The notes under the pieces: model-generated | Databases searched by the model: none | The model's input: the letters and a program-made list of their open reading frames with translations, nothing else | Told to the model about the DNA's origin: nothing | Part shown: positions 8,523-16,953 of the stretch, piece by piece | Numbering within the stretch: position 1 is the first letter of the stretch | How the letters are laid out: every line of letters begins with the position of its first letter | Made by a program: the position numbers and the translations under genes | Source: Bradyrhizobium ontarionense | GTDB lineage: Bacteria > Pseudomonadota > Alphaproteobacteria > Rhizobiales > Xanthobacteraceae | Direction of reading: 5' to 3' | Length of the DNA: 64,000 nt | Assembly: GCF_021088345.1 (NCBI RefSeq) | Contig: NZ_CP088156.1 | Coordinates: 1,178,001 to 1,242,000 of the forward strand

Positions 8523-9203
8523 ATGGCGGAAGCTGCCTTGAAACGCGGTCCTGGCCGCGGCCGATTTGTCACCTTCGAGGGCGGCGAAGGCGCCGGAAAA
8601 TCCACGCAAATCAAGATGTTGGCGGACCGTCTGGAGAAAGAGGGCGTGCGCGTCGTGCTGACCCGCGAGCCCGGCGGATCGCCCGGCGCCGAGATCATGC
8701 GCCACCTCGTCCTCTCCGGCATGGGCAAGCTGCTCGGCCCGGAGGCCGAGACGCTGCTGTTCGCAGCCGCCCGCGACGACCATGTGCGCGGGGTGATTCT
8801 CCCGGCGCTCAATCAGGGCAGCTGGGTTCTGTGTGACCGCTTCTTCGATTCGACCCGGGCCTACCAGGGCAGCCTCGGCAAGGTCGCCCCCGACGTGCTC
8901 AACGCGATGCAGCGGGTCACGATCGGCGACCTCAAGCCGGACCTCACCGTCATCCTCGACGTCCCGGTCGATGTCGGAATGCAGCGGGCCGCGGCACGCC
9001 GCGGCAGCGGCGCGCCGGATCGCTTCGAGAGCGAGGACGCCAAGTTTCACCAAGGGCTCCGCAACGCCTTCCACCGCATCGCGGCCGACGAGCCCAAGCG
9101 CTGCGTGCTGATCGACGCGGAGGGAAGCGCCGATTCGGTCTCGCACGTCGTCTGGGACGCTGTCCGCGAGCGTCTCTTCACGGCGGTGGCGGCGGCATCA
9201 TGA
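8523..9203 (+). CDS. tmk: Thymidylate kinase
   Basis: 226 residues. It phosphorylates dTMP to dTDP with ATP. The P-loop EGGEGAGKST is at residues 19-28. REPGGSPGAE is the dTMP-binding segment, and CDRFFDSTRAYQG is the DRY-type motif with Phe in place of Tyr. The length is normal for the family. An ATGA overlap couples it to holB, the usual pairing in alphaproteobacteria. Cytoplasmic, constitutive housekeeping enzyme. Confidence 0.97.
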   Translation: MAEAALKRGPGRGRFVTFEGGEGAGKSTQIKMLADRLEKEGVRVVLTREPGGSPGAEIMRHLVLSGMGKLLGPEAETLLFAAARDDHVRGVILPALNQGSWVLCDRFFDSTRAYQGSLGKVAPDVLNAMQRVTIGDLKPDLTVILDVPVDVGMQRAAARRGSGAPDRFESEDAKFHQGLRNAFHRIAADEPKRCVLIDAEGSADSVSHVVWDAVRERLFTAVAAAS

Positions 9204-10240
9204 GCGCGCGCAAGGTCGAGCCGGAGATCGCGGTCCGCCACCCGCGCGAGACCACCGCTCTGTTCGGGCACCGCGAGGCCGAGGCCGCGCTGCTGGCGGC
9301 CTATCGCAGCGGACGGATGGCGCATGCCTGGCTGATCGGCGGCCCCCAGGGCATCGGCAAGGCCACGCTCGCCTACCGGATGGCGCGTTTCGTGCTGACG
9401 CACCGCGATCCGGCCGCAGCGGCGGTGCGCGCGGCCGATTCGCTGTTCGTGCCTCCGGACGACCATGTCGCGCGCCTGATCGCGTCGGAAGCTCATGGCG
9501 GGCTGCTGACGCTGGAGCGCTCGGCCAACGACAAGGGCGTGCTGCGTACCGTGATCACGGTCGATGAGACGCGCGAGACCATCTCGTTCTTCGGCTCGAC
9601 CGCGGCGGTCGAGGGCTGGCGCGTCTGCATCGTCGACACCGTGGACGAGCTCAATCCCAATGCCGCCAACGCGCTGCTGAAGATCCTCGAGGAGCCGCCG
9701 CAACAATCGCTGTTTTTGCTTGTGAGCCACGCACCGGCGCGGGTGCTCGCCACCATCAAATCGCGCTGCCGCCGGCTGGCGCTGCGGGCGCTCTCGACCG
9801 ACGACGTCATCAGGGCTGCGGCCGAGGCCACCGGCATGGATGCGGCCGATCCGGCGCTGCGGGAGGCGGCCAAGGCCTCCGAGGGCAGCGTCGCGCGCAC
9901 CTTGATGCTCCTGGGCGGCGACGGGCTGCAGCTGCAGACCCGGACCGCCGCGCTGCTCGCGACCCTGCCGCGAATCGATCCGAGCGAGCTGCATGCCCTG
10001 GGCGACGCGCTCGGCACCAGCGATCGCGTCGCGCTGGCGAGCTTCCTCGACAGCATCGAGCGCTGGGTGGCGGAGCGGCTCCGAGCTGGCGACGCCAATG
10101 CGGAACTGCCGCGCCTTGCACGGCTGGCGGAGGTATGGGAAAAGATCGTCCGCGCCGCGCGCGACACCGAATCCTATAATCTGGAACGAAAACCGCTGGT
10201 TTTCTCGGTGTTCGGGATGCTCGCCGAAGCCACGCGCTGA
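9200..10240 (+). CDS. holB: DNA polymerase III delta' subunit
   Basis: 346 residues, starting in the ATGA overlap with tmk. The product is the clamp-loader delta' subunit. It carries GPQGIGKA at residues 48-55 (P-loop-like), [23 protein letters not shown], and a KSRCRRL sensor-1 type motif. The four Cys of the E. coli zinc module are absent, and that stretch reads [15 protein letters not shown]. This is a lineage feature rather than damage, because the frame and length are intact. It is followed by metG after 70 bases. Confidence 0.95.
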   Translation: MSARKVEPEIAVRHPRETTALFGHREAEAALLAAYRSGRMAHAWLIGGPQGIGKATLAYRMARFVLTHRDPAAAAVRAADSLFVPPDDHVARLIASEAHGGLLTLERSANDKGVLRTVITVDETRETISFFGSTAAVEGWRVCIVDTVDELNPNAANALLKILEEPPQQSLFLLVSHAPARVLATIKSRCRRLALRALSTDDVIRAAAEATGMDAADPALREAAKASEGSVARTLMLLGGDGLQLQTRTAALLATLPRIDPSELHALGDALGTSDRVALASFLDSIERWVAERLRAGDANAELPRLARLAEVWEKIVRAARDTESYNLERKPLVFSVFGMLAEATR

Positions 10241-10310
10241 CCGCGCCGACCATCATCCCGAGATCGTCAGGATTAATCCGTCGACCGACGTCGTCAAAGA
10301 GGAATTTGCC

Positions 10311-12425
10311 GTGGCCAAGGCCAGCAAGACTAACGTGAAGAAGGGCAAGCCCGCGGGCGCCGCGAAGAAGAAGGCTGCCGCCAGGTCGCCCGTGAAGGCC
10401 AAGGCGAGCACCAAGGCAAAGGACAAGGCGAAGGACAAGGACGCCAAAGACAAGGCGAGTAAGAAGGCCAAGGCCGCCAAAGCCAAAACCGCGCCGGCCA
10501 AAGCCAAGAGCAAAGCCCCGAAGACCAAGGCGACCAAAGGTGCGGCCAAGAAGGCCGTGAAGGCTCCTGCCAAGAAGGTCGCGGCAAAGCCTGCTGCACC
10601 TGCAGCCAAGAAGGCGGCCGCCAAGCCGGCAGCTGCGAACAAACCGGCGGCAACAGCGAAGAAGCCCGCCGCAACGAAACCGCGGGCTGCGCCGAAGACG
10701 GCTGCGCCCGCCGTTGCGGACGCGCCGAAGCCGCCGCGTGCCGCGAAGCCCAAGGCGCCGCGCAAGCCGAAGGTCGAGGCTACTGTGGTTCTTGACGTCG
10801 AGGTTCTTGACGTCGAGGTTGCCGAGATCGAGGTTCCCGAAGTCGCGGAAGCTGCAACTCCCGTCACGGCCGCGCCGGTCGACAAGAACACGTTCTACGT
10901 CACGACCGCGATCGCCTATCCCAACGGCATTCCGCATATCGGCCACGCCTATGAGGCGATCGCGACCGACGCGATCGCGCGCTTCGCGCGGCTCGACGGC
11001 AAGGACGTGTTCTTCCTGACCGGCACCGACGAGCACGGCCTGAAGATGGTGCAGACCGCGCAGAACGAGGGTCTGACGCCATCAGACCTCGCCACCCGCA
11101 ATGCCGGCCGCTTCCGCGACATGGACGAGCGGCTGAACATCTCGTTCGACCGCTTCATCCGCACCACCGAACCCGCGCATCATCGCTCGGTCCAGGCGAT
11201 CTGGAACCGCATGCGCGAGAACGGCGACATCTATGCCGACAGTTATGCCGGCTGGTACTCGGTGCGAGACGAGGCCTATTACGCCGAGGACGAGACGGTC
11301 GTCGGCGAGGACAATGTCCGCCGCGGCCCACAGGGCACACCGGTCGAATGGGTCGAGGAGAAGAGCTATTTCTTCCGGCTCTCGGCCTATCAGGACAGGC
11401 TGCTGTCGCTGTACGAGAGCCAGCCCGACTTCATCGGACCGGATGCGCGGCGCAACGAGATCATCAGCTTCGTCAGGGGCGGGCTGAAGGACCTCTCGAT
11501 CTCGCGCACCACCTTCGACTGGGGCGTGCGGGTACCGCATGACGACGAGCACGTGATGTATGTTTGGGTCGACGCGCTCACCAACTACATCACTGGCGTC
11601 GGCTTCCCCGACGAGGGCGATGCCAACTGGAAGTACTGGCCGGCCGACGTCCACGTCATCGGCAAGGACATCATCCGCTTCCATGCGGTGTTCTGGCCGG
11701 CCTTCCTGATGTCGGCGGGCGTGCCCGTGCCGAAGCGGGTCTACGCCCATGGCTTCCTGTTCAACCGGGGCGAGAAGATGTCGAAATCGGTCGGCAACGT
11801 CGTCGACCCGTTCAATCTCGCCGACCAGTATGGCGTCGACCAGGTGCGCTATTTCTTCCTGCGCGAGGTGCCGTTCGGCCAGGACGGCAACTACAATCAC
11901 GAGGCCATCGTGGCCCGCATCAATGCCGATCTCGCCAACGACCTCGGCAATCTCGCGCAGCGATCGCTGTCGATGATCACGAAGCAACTCGGCGGCGTGC
12001 TGCCTGAGCCCGGCGAATTCTCGGCCAACGACAAGGCGATCCTGGCGGAGGCCGACGCGATGATCGGTGCCGCGCGCAAGGCCATGGCGACTCAGCAGAT
12101 CCACCAATGGCTCAACGCCGTGTGGTCGGTCGTGGCCGAGGCCAACCGCTACTTCGCGGGCGAGGCGCCGTGGGCGCTGGCCAAGACCGATCCGCCGCGG
12201 CAACGCACGGTGCTCTACGTCACCGCCGAGGTGATCCGGCAGGTCGCGATCCTGACCCAGCCGGTGATGCCCGCGGCCTCCGCGAAGCTGCTCGACAGCC
12301 TCGGCATTCCCGACGACCAGCGGACGTTCGCGCGGCTCGGCGGCGATGTCAGGATCGCGGCCGGCACGCAGCTGCCCGCGCCGCAGGCGGTGTTCCCGCG
12401 CTACATCGAGCCGACGGCGGCGTGA
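10311..12425 (+). CDS. metG: Methionyl-tRNA synthetase with long Lys/Ala-rich N-terminal extension
   Basis: 704 residues from GTG 10311, which has an excellent RBS (aaagagga, 10296-10303). Residues 1 to about 160 are almost entirely Lys, Ala, Pro and Thr, like histone H1 or AlgP tails. A short acidic run ([19 protein letters not shown]) follows, and the catalytic domain begins at [14 protein letters not shown] (residue 193). The class I signature HIGH is at 209-212 and KMSKS at 489-493. No ATG, GTG or TTG lies just before residue 193 to serve as a conventional start. Without the extension the enzyme would be about 510 residues, the usual length of the short MetG lacking the C-terminal dimer domain. 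It charges tRNA-Met. The stop overlaps the tatD start (TGATG). Confidence 0.93.
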   Translation: MAKASKTNVKKGKPAGAAKKKAAARSPVKAKASTKAKDKAKDKDAKDKASKKAKAAKAKTAPAKAKSKAPKTKATKGAAKKAVKAPAKKVAAKPAAPAAKKAAAKPAAANKPAATAKKPAATKPRAAPKTAAPAVADAPKPPRAAKPKAPRKPKVEATVVLDVEVLDVEVAEIEVPEVAEAATPVTAAPVDKNTFYVTTAIAYPNGIPHIGHAYEAIATDAIARFARLDGKDVFFLTGTDEHGLKMVQTAQNEGLTPSDLATRNAGRFRDMDERLNISFDRFIRTTEPAHHRSVQAIWNRMRENGDIYADSYAGWYSVRDEAYYAEDETVVGEDNVRRGPQGTPVEWVEEKSYFFRLSAYQDRLLSLYESQPDFIGPDARRNEIISFVRGGLKDLSISRTTFDWGVRVPHDDEHVMYVWVDALTNYITGVGFPDEGDANWKYWPADVHVIGKDIIRFHAVFWPAFLMSAGVPVPKRVYAHGFLFNRGEKMSKSVGNVVDPFNLADQYGVDQVRYFFLREVPFGQDGNYNHEAIVARINADLANDLGNLAQRSLSMITKQLGGVLPEPGEFSANDKAILAEADAMIGAARKAMATQQIHQWLNAVWSVVAEANRYFAGEAPWALAKTDPPRQRTVLYVTAEVIRQVAILTQPVMPAASAKLLDSLGIPDDQRTFARLGGDVRIAAGTQLPAPQAVFPRYIEPTAA

Positions 12426-13216
12426 TGCTGGTCGACAGCCATTGCCATCTGGATTTTCCGGATTTCGCCGAGGATCTGGATGGCATCGTCGCGCGTGCTG
12501 CCGCCGCAGGCGTCGGCCGGTTGGTGACGATCTCGACGCGGGTGCGGCGGTTGCCTGAGCTGCTCGCCATCGCCGAGCGCTTCGACAACGTCTACTGCTC
12601 GGTCGGCACCCATCCGCACAATGCGGACGAGGAGGATGGCATCCCGGCCGAGGAGCTGATCGCGCTGACCAAGCATCCGAAGGTGGTCGCGCTCGGCGAG
12701 GCCGGGCTCGACAATTTCTACGACCACGGCTCCAAGGACGCGCAGGAGCGCGGCTTCCGCGCGCATATCGCGGCCGCCCGCGCCACGGGCCTGCCGCTGG
12801 TGATCCACACCCGCGAGGCCGACGAGCAATGCAGCCGCATCCTCGAGGAGGAGATGGCGCGTGGACCTTTCCAGGCCGTGCTACATTGCTACACTGGCGG
12901 ACGCGAGCTGGCGATGAAGGCGGTCGATCTTGGACTGCACATCTCGTTCACGGGCATCGTGACCTTCAAGAAGTCGGACACCTTGCGCGCATTGGCCGCC
13001 GAGGTGCCGGCCGATCGCATCATGGTCGAGACCGATGCGCCGTATCTCGCGCCCGGCAAGTTTCGCGGCAAGCGCAACGAGCCCGCTTACGTGGTCGAGA
13101 CCGCGAAGGTGCTGGCGGAGACGCGCGGCGTCTCGTTCGAAGAGTTTTCGCGCCAGACCACCGAGACCTTCTTCAGGCTGTTCGCCAAGGTGCCGCGGCC
13201 ACAGGAGGCTGCATGA
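12425..13216 (+). CDS. tatD: TatD family metal-dependent hydrolase/DNase
   Basis: 263 residues starting one base inside the metG stop. The metal ligands of the TatD family are visible: DSHCHLD (H6, H8), GEAGLDNFYD (Glu), LPLVIHTREAD (His), LHCYTG (His) and MVETDAPYLAPGKFRGKRNEP (Asp). The length is normal. Family members are 3'-5' exonucleases or deacylases. The holB-metG-tatD order is common in proteobacteria. The symbol is used in the family sense; the paralogue name ycfH is equally possible. Confidence 0.92.
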   Translation: MLVDSHCHLDFPDFAEDLDGIVARAAAAGVGRLVTISTRVRRLPELLAIAERFDNVYCSVGTHPHNADEEDGIPAEELIALTKHPKVVALGEAGLDNFYDHGSKDAQERGFRAHIAAARATGLPLVIHTREADEQCSRILEEEMARGPFQAVLHCYTGGRELAMKAVDLGLHISFTGIVTFKKSDTLRALAAEVPADRIMVETDAPYLAPGKFRGKRNEPAYVVETAKVLAETRGVSFEEFSRQTTETFFRLFAKVPRPQEAA

Positions 13217-14010
13217 CGTTGACGCTCACGATCCTCGGCTGCGGTTCATCGGCGGGCGTGCCGCGCCCGGCGCTCGGGTGGGGTGCCTGCGATCCCAAGA
13301 ATCCCAGGAACCGGAGGCGGCGCTGCTCGCTGCTGGCCGAGCGCCGCGGCGCCCATGGTGTCACGCGCGTCGTGATCGACACCTCGCCCGATCTGCGCGA
13401 GCAGCTGATCGACGCCGAGGTCGACCACATCGACGCGGTGTTCCTGACGCATGAGCATGCCGACCAGACCCATGGCATCGACGATCTGCGCTCAGTGGTG
13501 ATGCATCAGCGGCGGCGCATTCCGGTCTACCTGAACCAGTCGACCGCGAAGGACATCATGCACCGGTTCTCGTATTGCTTTATCTCGCCACCGGGCAGCG
13601 ACTATCCGCCGATCCTGACCCAGCATGCGATCGAGGCCGGCGAGACCCAGGCGGTGGAGGGCAAGGGCGGCGAGCTGAAACTGTCCGCCTTCCTGGTTCA
13701 GCACGGCAACATCCCGGCGCTCGGCTATCGCATCGGCAACGCCGCCTATACGCCGGATCTCAACGACATTCCGGAGGAGAGCTGGCCCGCGCTCGCGGAC
13801 CTCGATCTCTGGATCGTCGACGGTCTGCGCTACACCCAGCACTCGAGCCATTTCTCGGTCAATGACGCGCTCGCCTGGATCGAGCGCTTCAAGCCGAAGC
13901 GCGCCGTCATCACCAATATGACCGCCGATCTCGACTACGAGGTGCTGCGCCAGAGCTTGCCCGACGGCGTGGTGCCGGCTTACGATGGCATGCAGTTGGA
14001 GATCGGGTAG
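13213..14010 (+). CDS. MBL-fold metallo-hydrolase (PhnP-like)
   Basis: 265 residues, starting in an ATGA overlap with tatD. The N-terminus LTILGCGSSAGVPRPALGWGACDPKNPRNRR is typical of the PhnP-like branch. The metal-binding motif H80-E-H82-A-D84-Q-T-H87-G is complete. LVQHGNIPALGYRIG and LRYTQHSSHFSVNDAL carry the later His ligands. The predicted activity is phosphodiesterase or nuclease, location cytoplasmic. It is the last gene of the tmk-holB-metG-tatD run, and the palindromic repeat at 14029 follows it directly. Confidence 0.9.
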   Translation: MTLTLTILGCGSSAGVPRPALGWGACDPKNPRNRRRRCSLLAERRGAHGVTRVVIDTSPDLREQLIDAEVDHIDAVFLTHEHADQTHGIDDLRSVVMHQRRRIPVYLNQSTAKDIMHRFSYCFISPPGSDYPPILTQHAIEAGETQAVEGKGGELKLSAFLVQHGNIPALGYRIGNAAYTPDLNDIPEESWPALADLDLWIVDGLRYTQHSSHFSVNDALAWIERFKPKRAVITNMTADLDYEVLRQSLPDGVVPAYDGMQLEIG

Positions 14011-14028
14011 GAACGTCGTATCGTAGAT

Positions 14029-14170
14029 GCGTAGGGTGGGCAAAGGCGCGACCCTGCTCTTTCGCCGCGCAAGATCGCGATGGCGCCGTGCCCACCATCT
14101 TGCTGAGGAGTCCGCCGCTTCGACGGTGGGCACGCTGCCGCCTACGACGGCTGCTTTGCCCACCCTACGC
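14029..14170. repeat. Intergenic palindromic repeat, 17-bp perfect arms
   Basis: gcgtagggtgggcaaag at 14029-14045 and its exact reverse complement at 14154-14170 enclose about 108 bases. Within them, cgtgcccacc and ggtgggcacg form a second inverted pair. Sequences of this kind (gtagggtgggcaaag...) are dispersed repeats in Bradyrhizobium genomes; that identification is from general knowledge. Confidence 0.85.
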
Positions 14171-14213
14171 AGCAACGTAGATCCGCGTTAAACTAACAAG
14201 GAGCGGCCTTGCG

Positions 14214-14852
14214 ATGATGTCGCTGTTCTTCGAGGTCGAGGTCAAGCCGGGCCGGCTCGACCAATATCTGCAGCTGGCGGCGGCGCTGCGGCCCGAGCTC
14301 GATGCGCTCGGCGGCTGCCTGTTCCTGGATCGCTACAGGAGCCTGTCGCGCGACAACCTCATCCTGTCCTACCAGATCTGGCAGGACGAGGGTGCCATGA
14401 CCGCCTGGCGTGTCCATGCCCATCATCACGACATCCAGACGCTCGGCCGCGACAAGGTGTTCTCGGACTATCGTTTGCGCGTCGCCGAGTTGATCCATGA
14501 GGTCAGGCCGGGGCAGGCGGCGTGGCAGCCGGAGTGGCGCAGCACCTATAATGATCCCAAGCGGCGCGCGCCGAGCTACGTGCTGGCCGTCGAGACGGCC
14601 GGGCCGCAGTTGAGCGGCGTGAAGGAGCTGCCGGTCGCCAGCTTTTCCAGCGTCTACCGGGAAGGGCGCTTCGCGCATCTGGTCGAACTGCCGGATGAGC
14701 CGACCGGCCTCGCGCTGAGCACGCGATTGCACGGCGAGCCAGGCGCCGACAACATCCGCGTCGTCGAAGTCACGCGCGACTACGGCATGTACGACCGCCG
14801 CGAGGCGCCGCAATACTATCCGGAGAAGAGCAGGAGCGACGCATCGGACTGA
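14214..14852 (+). CDS. Antibiotic biosynthesis monooxygenase (ABM) domain protein
   Basis: 212 residues, with RBS aaggag at 14198-14203. Residues 1-100 (MMSLFFEVEVKPGRLDQYLQ ... FLDRYRSLSRDNLILSYQIW) match the ABM dimeric ferredoxin-like fold used by small monooxygenases. The C-terminal half looks like a second, degenerate copy (PVASFSSVYREGRFAHLVEL). Its substrate is unknown. It is isolated, flanked on both sides by palindromic repeats. Confidence 0.72.
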   Translation: MMSLFFEVEVKPGRLDQYLQLAAALRPELDALGGCLFLDRYRSLSRDNLILSYQIWQDEGAMTAWRVHAHHHDIQTLGRDKVFSDYRLRVAELIHEVRPGQAAWQPEWRSTYNDPKRRAPSYVLAVETAGPQLSGVKELPVASFSSVYREGRFAHLVELPDEPTGLALSTRLHGEPGADNIRVVEVTRDYGMYDRREAPQYYPEKSRSDASD

Positions 14853-14910
14853 TCCTGTCGGCGCGCGACAGTCTAAAGGCCTGCCCCACCGCGGTGCTCA
14901 TGAATGCGCT

Positions 14911-15062
14911 CTCGCCCCTTGCGGGAGAGGGCATCACAGCTGCCAACTACAAACTCACCCGGGTGAGCGGCTGGTGCCACGCATTCAGGTCCGAGCCCGT
15001 GGCAACCCCTCACCCGACTTCGATGCTTCGCATCGAAGCCACCCTCTCCCGCAAGGGGAGAG
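14911..15062. repeat. Inverted repeat with 21-bp arms plus internal hairpin
   Basis: ctcgccccttgcgggagagg(g) at 14911-14931 pairs with 15042-15062 with one mismatch. A separate perfect hairpin, cttcgatgc-ttc-gcatcgaag, sits at 15018-15038. The ccctctcccgcaagggg core is a widespread intergenic repeat of Bradyrhizobium-like genomes (general knowledge). Confidence 0.8.
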
Positions 15063-15181
15063 GGGGCACCGAGCTTGCCGATCGAATGGGCTAAGTTATG
15101 TAGGACGGCGCTTCGGAGCGTCACCCGTCGCGGCGGTTGCTCGAATGACGGCGGGTGAGACGTTTGATAGTTGATAATCTT

Positions 15182-15256
15182 CGTCATTGCGAGCGCAGCG
15201 AAGCAATCCAGAGTCCTTGCTCGGTCCTGGATTGCCTCGCTGCGCTCGCAATGACG
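15182..15256. repeat. 30-bp-arm palindrome between convergent genes
   Basis: 15182-15211 (cgtcattgcgagcgcagcga...) is the reverse complement of 15227-15256 with one mismatch and a 15-base loop. This is the well-known cattgcgagcgcagcgaagc element of Bradyrhizobium and Rhodopseudomonas. It sits between the converging ABM gene and acyl-CoA synthetase and could act as a bidirectional transcription barrier (inference). Confidence 0.88.
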
Positions 15257-15281
15257 GCCTGGCTGATATCGCGCCTCTTAC

Positions 15282-16925
15282 TTACGCCGAGATCGCCTTG
15301 GCCGAGTCGACCTGACTGCGCAGCAGGAATTTCTGGATCTTGCCCGTGGACGTCTTCGGGATCGGGCCGAACACCACGGCCTTGGGCGTCTTGAAGCCGG
15401 ACATGTGGCTACGGCAATAGGCGATGATCTCAGCCTCGGTCGCTTCCGCGCCCTCCTTCAGCTCGACGAAGGCGCAGGGCACCTCGCCCCATTTCGGATC
15501 GGGCTTGGCGACCACGGCGGCAAACAGCACGGCGGGATGCTTGTAGAGAATGTCCTCGACCTCGACCGACGAGATGTTCTCGCCGCCGGAGATGATGATG
15601 TCCTTGGAGCGGTCCTTGATGATGACATAGCCATGCTCGTCGAGGACGCCGAGATCGCCGGTGTGAAACCAGCCGCCGGCAAAAGCCTCCTGCGTGGCCT
15701 TCTCGTTCTTGAGGTAGCCCTTCATGACGATGTTGCCTCGGAACATGACCTCACCGATGGTCTCGCCATCGTGCGGCACTTCCTTCATCGTCTCCGGATC
15801 GAGCACGGTGACGGCTTCCTGCAAGGGATAGGGCACGCCCTGGCGCCGCTTCAATCGCGCGCGCTCGGCCGGCGGCAGATCATCCCAGCCGGGCTGCTCG
15901 GCGCAGACGGAGGCGGGGCCATAGACCTCGGTCAGGCCATAGACATGCGTCAGCTTGATGCCGATGCTCTCGGCGCCTTCCAGCACGGCGACCGGTGGTG
16001 CCGCGCCCGCGATCAGGCCGACGACGGGCTTCTCACGCTTGCCCTTTGGCGCATCCGGCGCGTTGATCAGCACGTTGTAGACGATCGGCGCGCCGCACAT
16101 GTGGGTGACGCCTTGCGTCCTGATCAGCTCGAAGATCTTGGTCGGCTCGACCTTGCGCAGGCAGACATTGACGCCGGCGGCGGCCGCCATGGTCCAGGGG
16201 AAGCACCAGCCGTTGCAGTGGAACATCGGCAGCGTCCACAGATAGACCGGATGCTGGCCGAGTCCGCCCGCAAGGATGTTGCTGACGGCGTTGAGATAGG
16301 CGCCGCGATGATGGGTGACGACGCCCTTCGGATTGCCGGTCGTCCCCGACGTGTAGCTCATCGCGATCGCGTCCCACTCGTCCTTGGGGCGGCGCGGCTC
16401 GAAGGTGGGATCGCCAGACGCGACGGCGGCTTCGTACTCGATCTCGCCGATACGGCTGCCGCCGGCATAGGACGCATCGTCGACGTCGATCACGAACGGC
16501 TTCGTCCCGGTCATCAGCTTGAGCGCCTCGCTGATCACGCCCGAGAATTCGGGATCGACCAGGATGATCTTGGCCTGGCCGTGATCGAGCTGGAACGCGA
16601 TCGACGGCGGATCGAGCCTGATGTTGAGCGTGTTGAGCACGGCGCCGGCCATCGGCACCGCGAAATGGACCTCGTTCATCGCCGGGATGTTCGGCAGCAT
16701 CGCCGCCACCGTGTCGCCCTCGCCGATGCCGCGGCCTGCGAGATAGGACGCGAAGCGGCGGCAGCGCTCATAGGTCTGGCGCCAGGTGAAGCTGCGGCCC
16801 TCATAGACCGTGCTGGCATGGTCGGGATAGACGGCCGCGCTGCGCGCCAGGAAGCTGAGCGGGGTCAGAGGCACGTAGTTGGCCGGCGTCTTGTCCAGGC
16901 CGAGCTGATACTGGTTCGTGCTCAT
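15282..16925 (-). CDS. AMP-dependent acyl-CoA synthetase
   Basis: 547 residues. The ATP/AMP signature SYTSGTTGNPKGV, HVYGLTEVYGPA, GWFHTGDLGVLDEHGYVIIKDR and the catalytic Lys region PKTSTGKIQKF are all present, so this is an intact ANL-superfamily ligase (carboxylic acid + ATP + CoA to acyl-CoA). Sequence style resembles the medium-chain FadD/DmdB-like group; the substrate is not decidable. It starts 28 bases after the TRAP permease stop on the same strand, which suggests that it activates the acid imported by that transporter. Confidence 0.9.
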   Translation of the reverse strand: MSTNQYQLGLDKTPANYVPLTPLSFLARSAAVYPDHASTVYEGRSFTWRQTYERCRRFASYLAGRGIGEGDTVAAMLPNIPAMNEVHFAVPMAGAVLNTLNIRLDPPSIAFQLDHGQAKIILVDPEFSGVISEALKLMTGTKPFVIDVDDASYAGGSRIGEIEYEAAVASGDPTFEPRRPKDEWDAIAMSYTSGTTGNPKGVVTHHRGAYLNAVSNILAGGLGQHPVYLWTLPMFHCNGWCFPWTMAAAAGVNVCLRKVEPTKIFELIRTQGVTHMCGAPIVYNVLINAPDAPKGKREKPVVGLIAGAAPPVAVLEGAESIGIKLTHVYGLTEVYGPASVCAEQPGWDDLPPAERARLKRRQGVPYPLQEAVTVLDPETMKEVPHDGETIGEVMFRGNIVMKGYLKNEKATQEAFAGGWFHTGDLGVLDEHGYVIIKDRSKDIIISGGENISSVEVEDILYKHPAVLFAAVVAKPDPKWGEVPCAFVELKEGAEATEAEIIAYCRSHMSGFKTPKAVVFGPIPKTSTGKIQKFLLRSQVDSAKAISA

Positions 16926-16953
16926 CGCTGTCCTCCCTCGTTATCTGAAGAGT

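Noticed and set aside
10311..10886. A separate histone-H1-like gene upstream of metG
   Set aside because: The frame runs into the catalytic domain with no stop, and there is no start codon near the usual MetG beginning.
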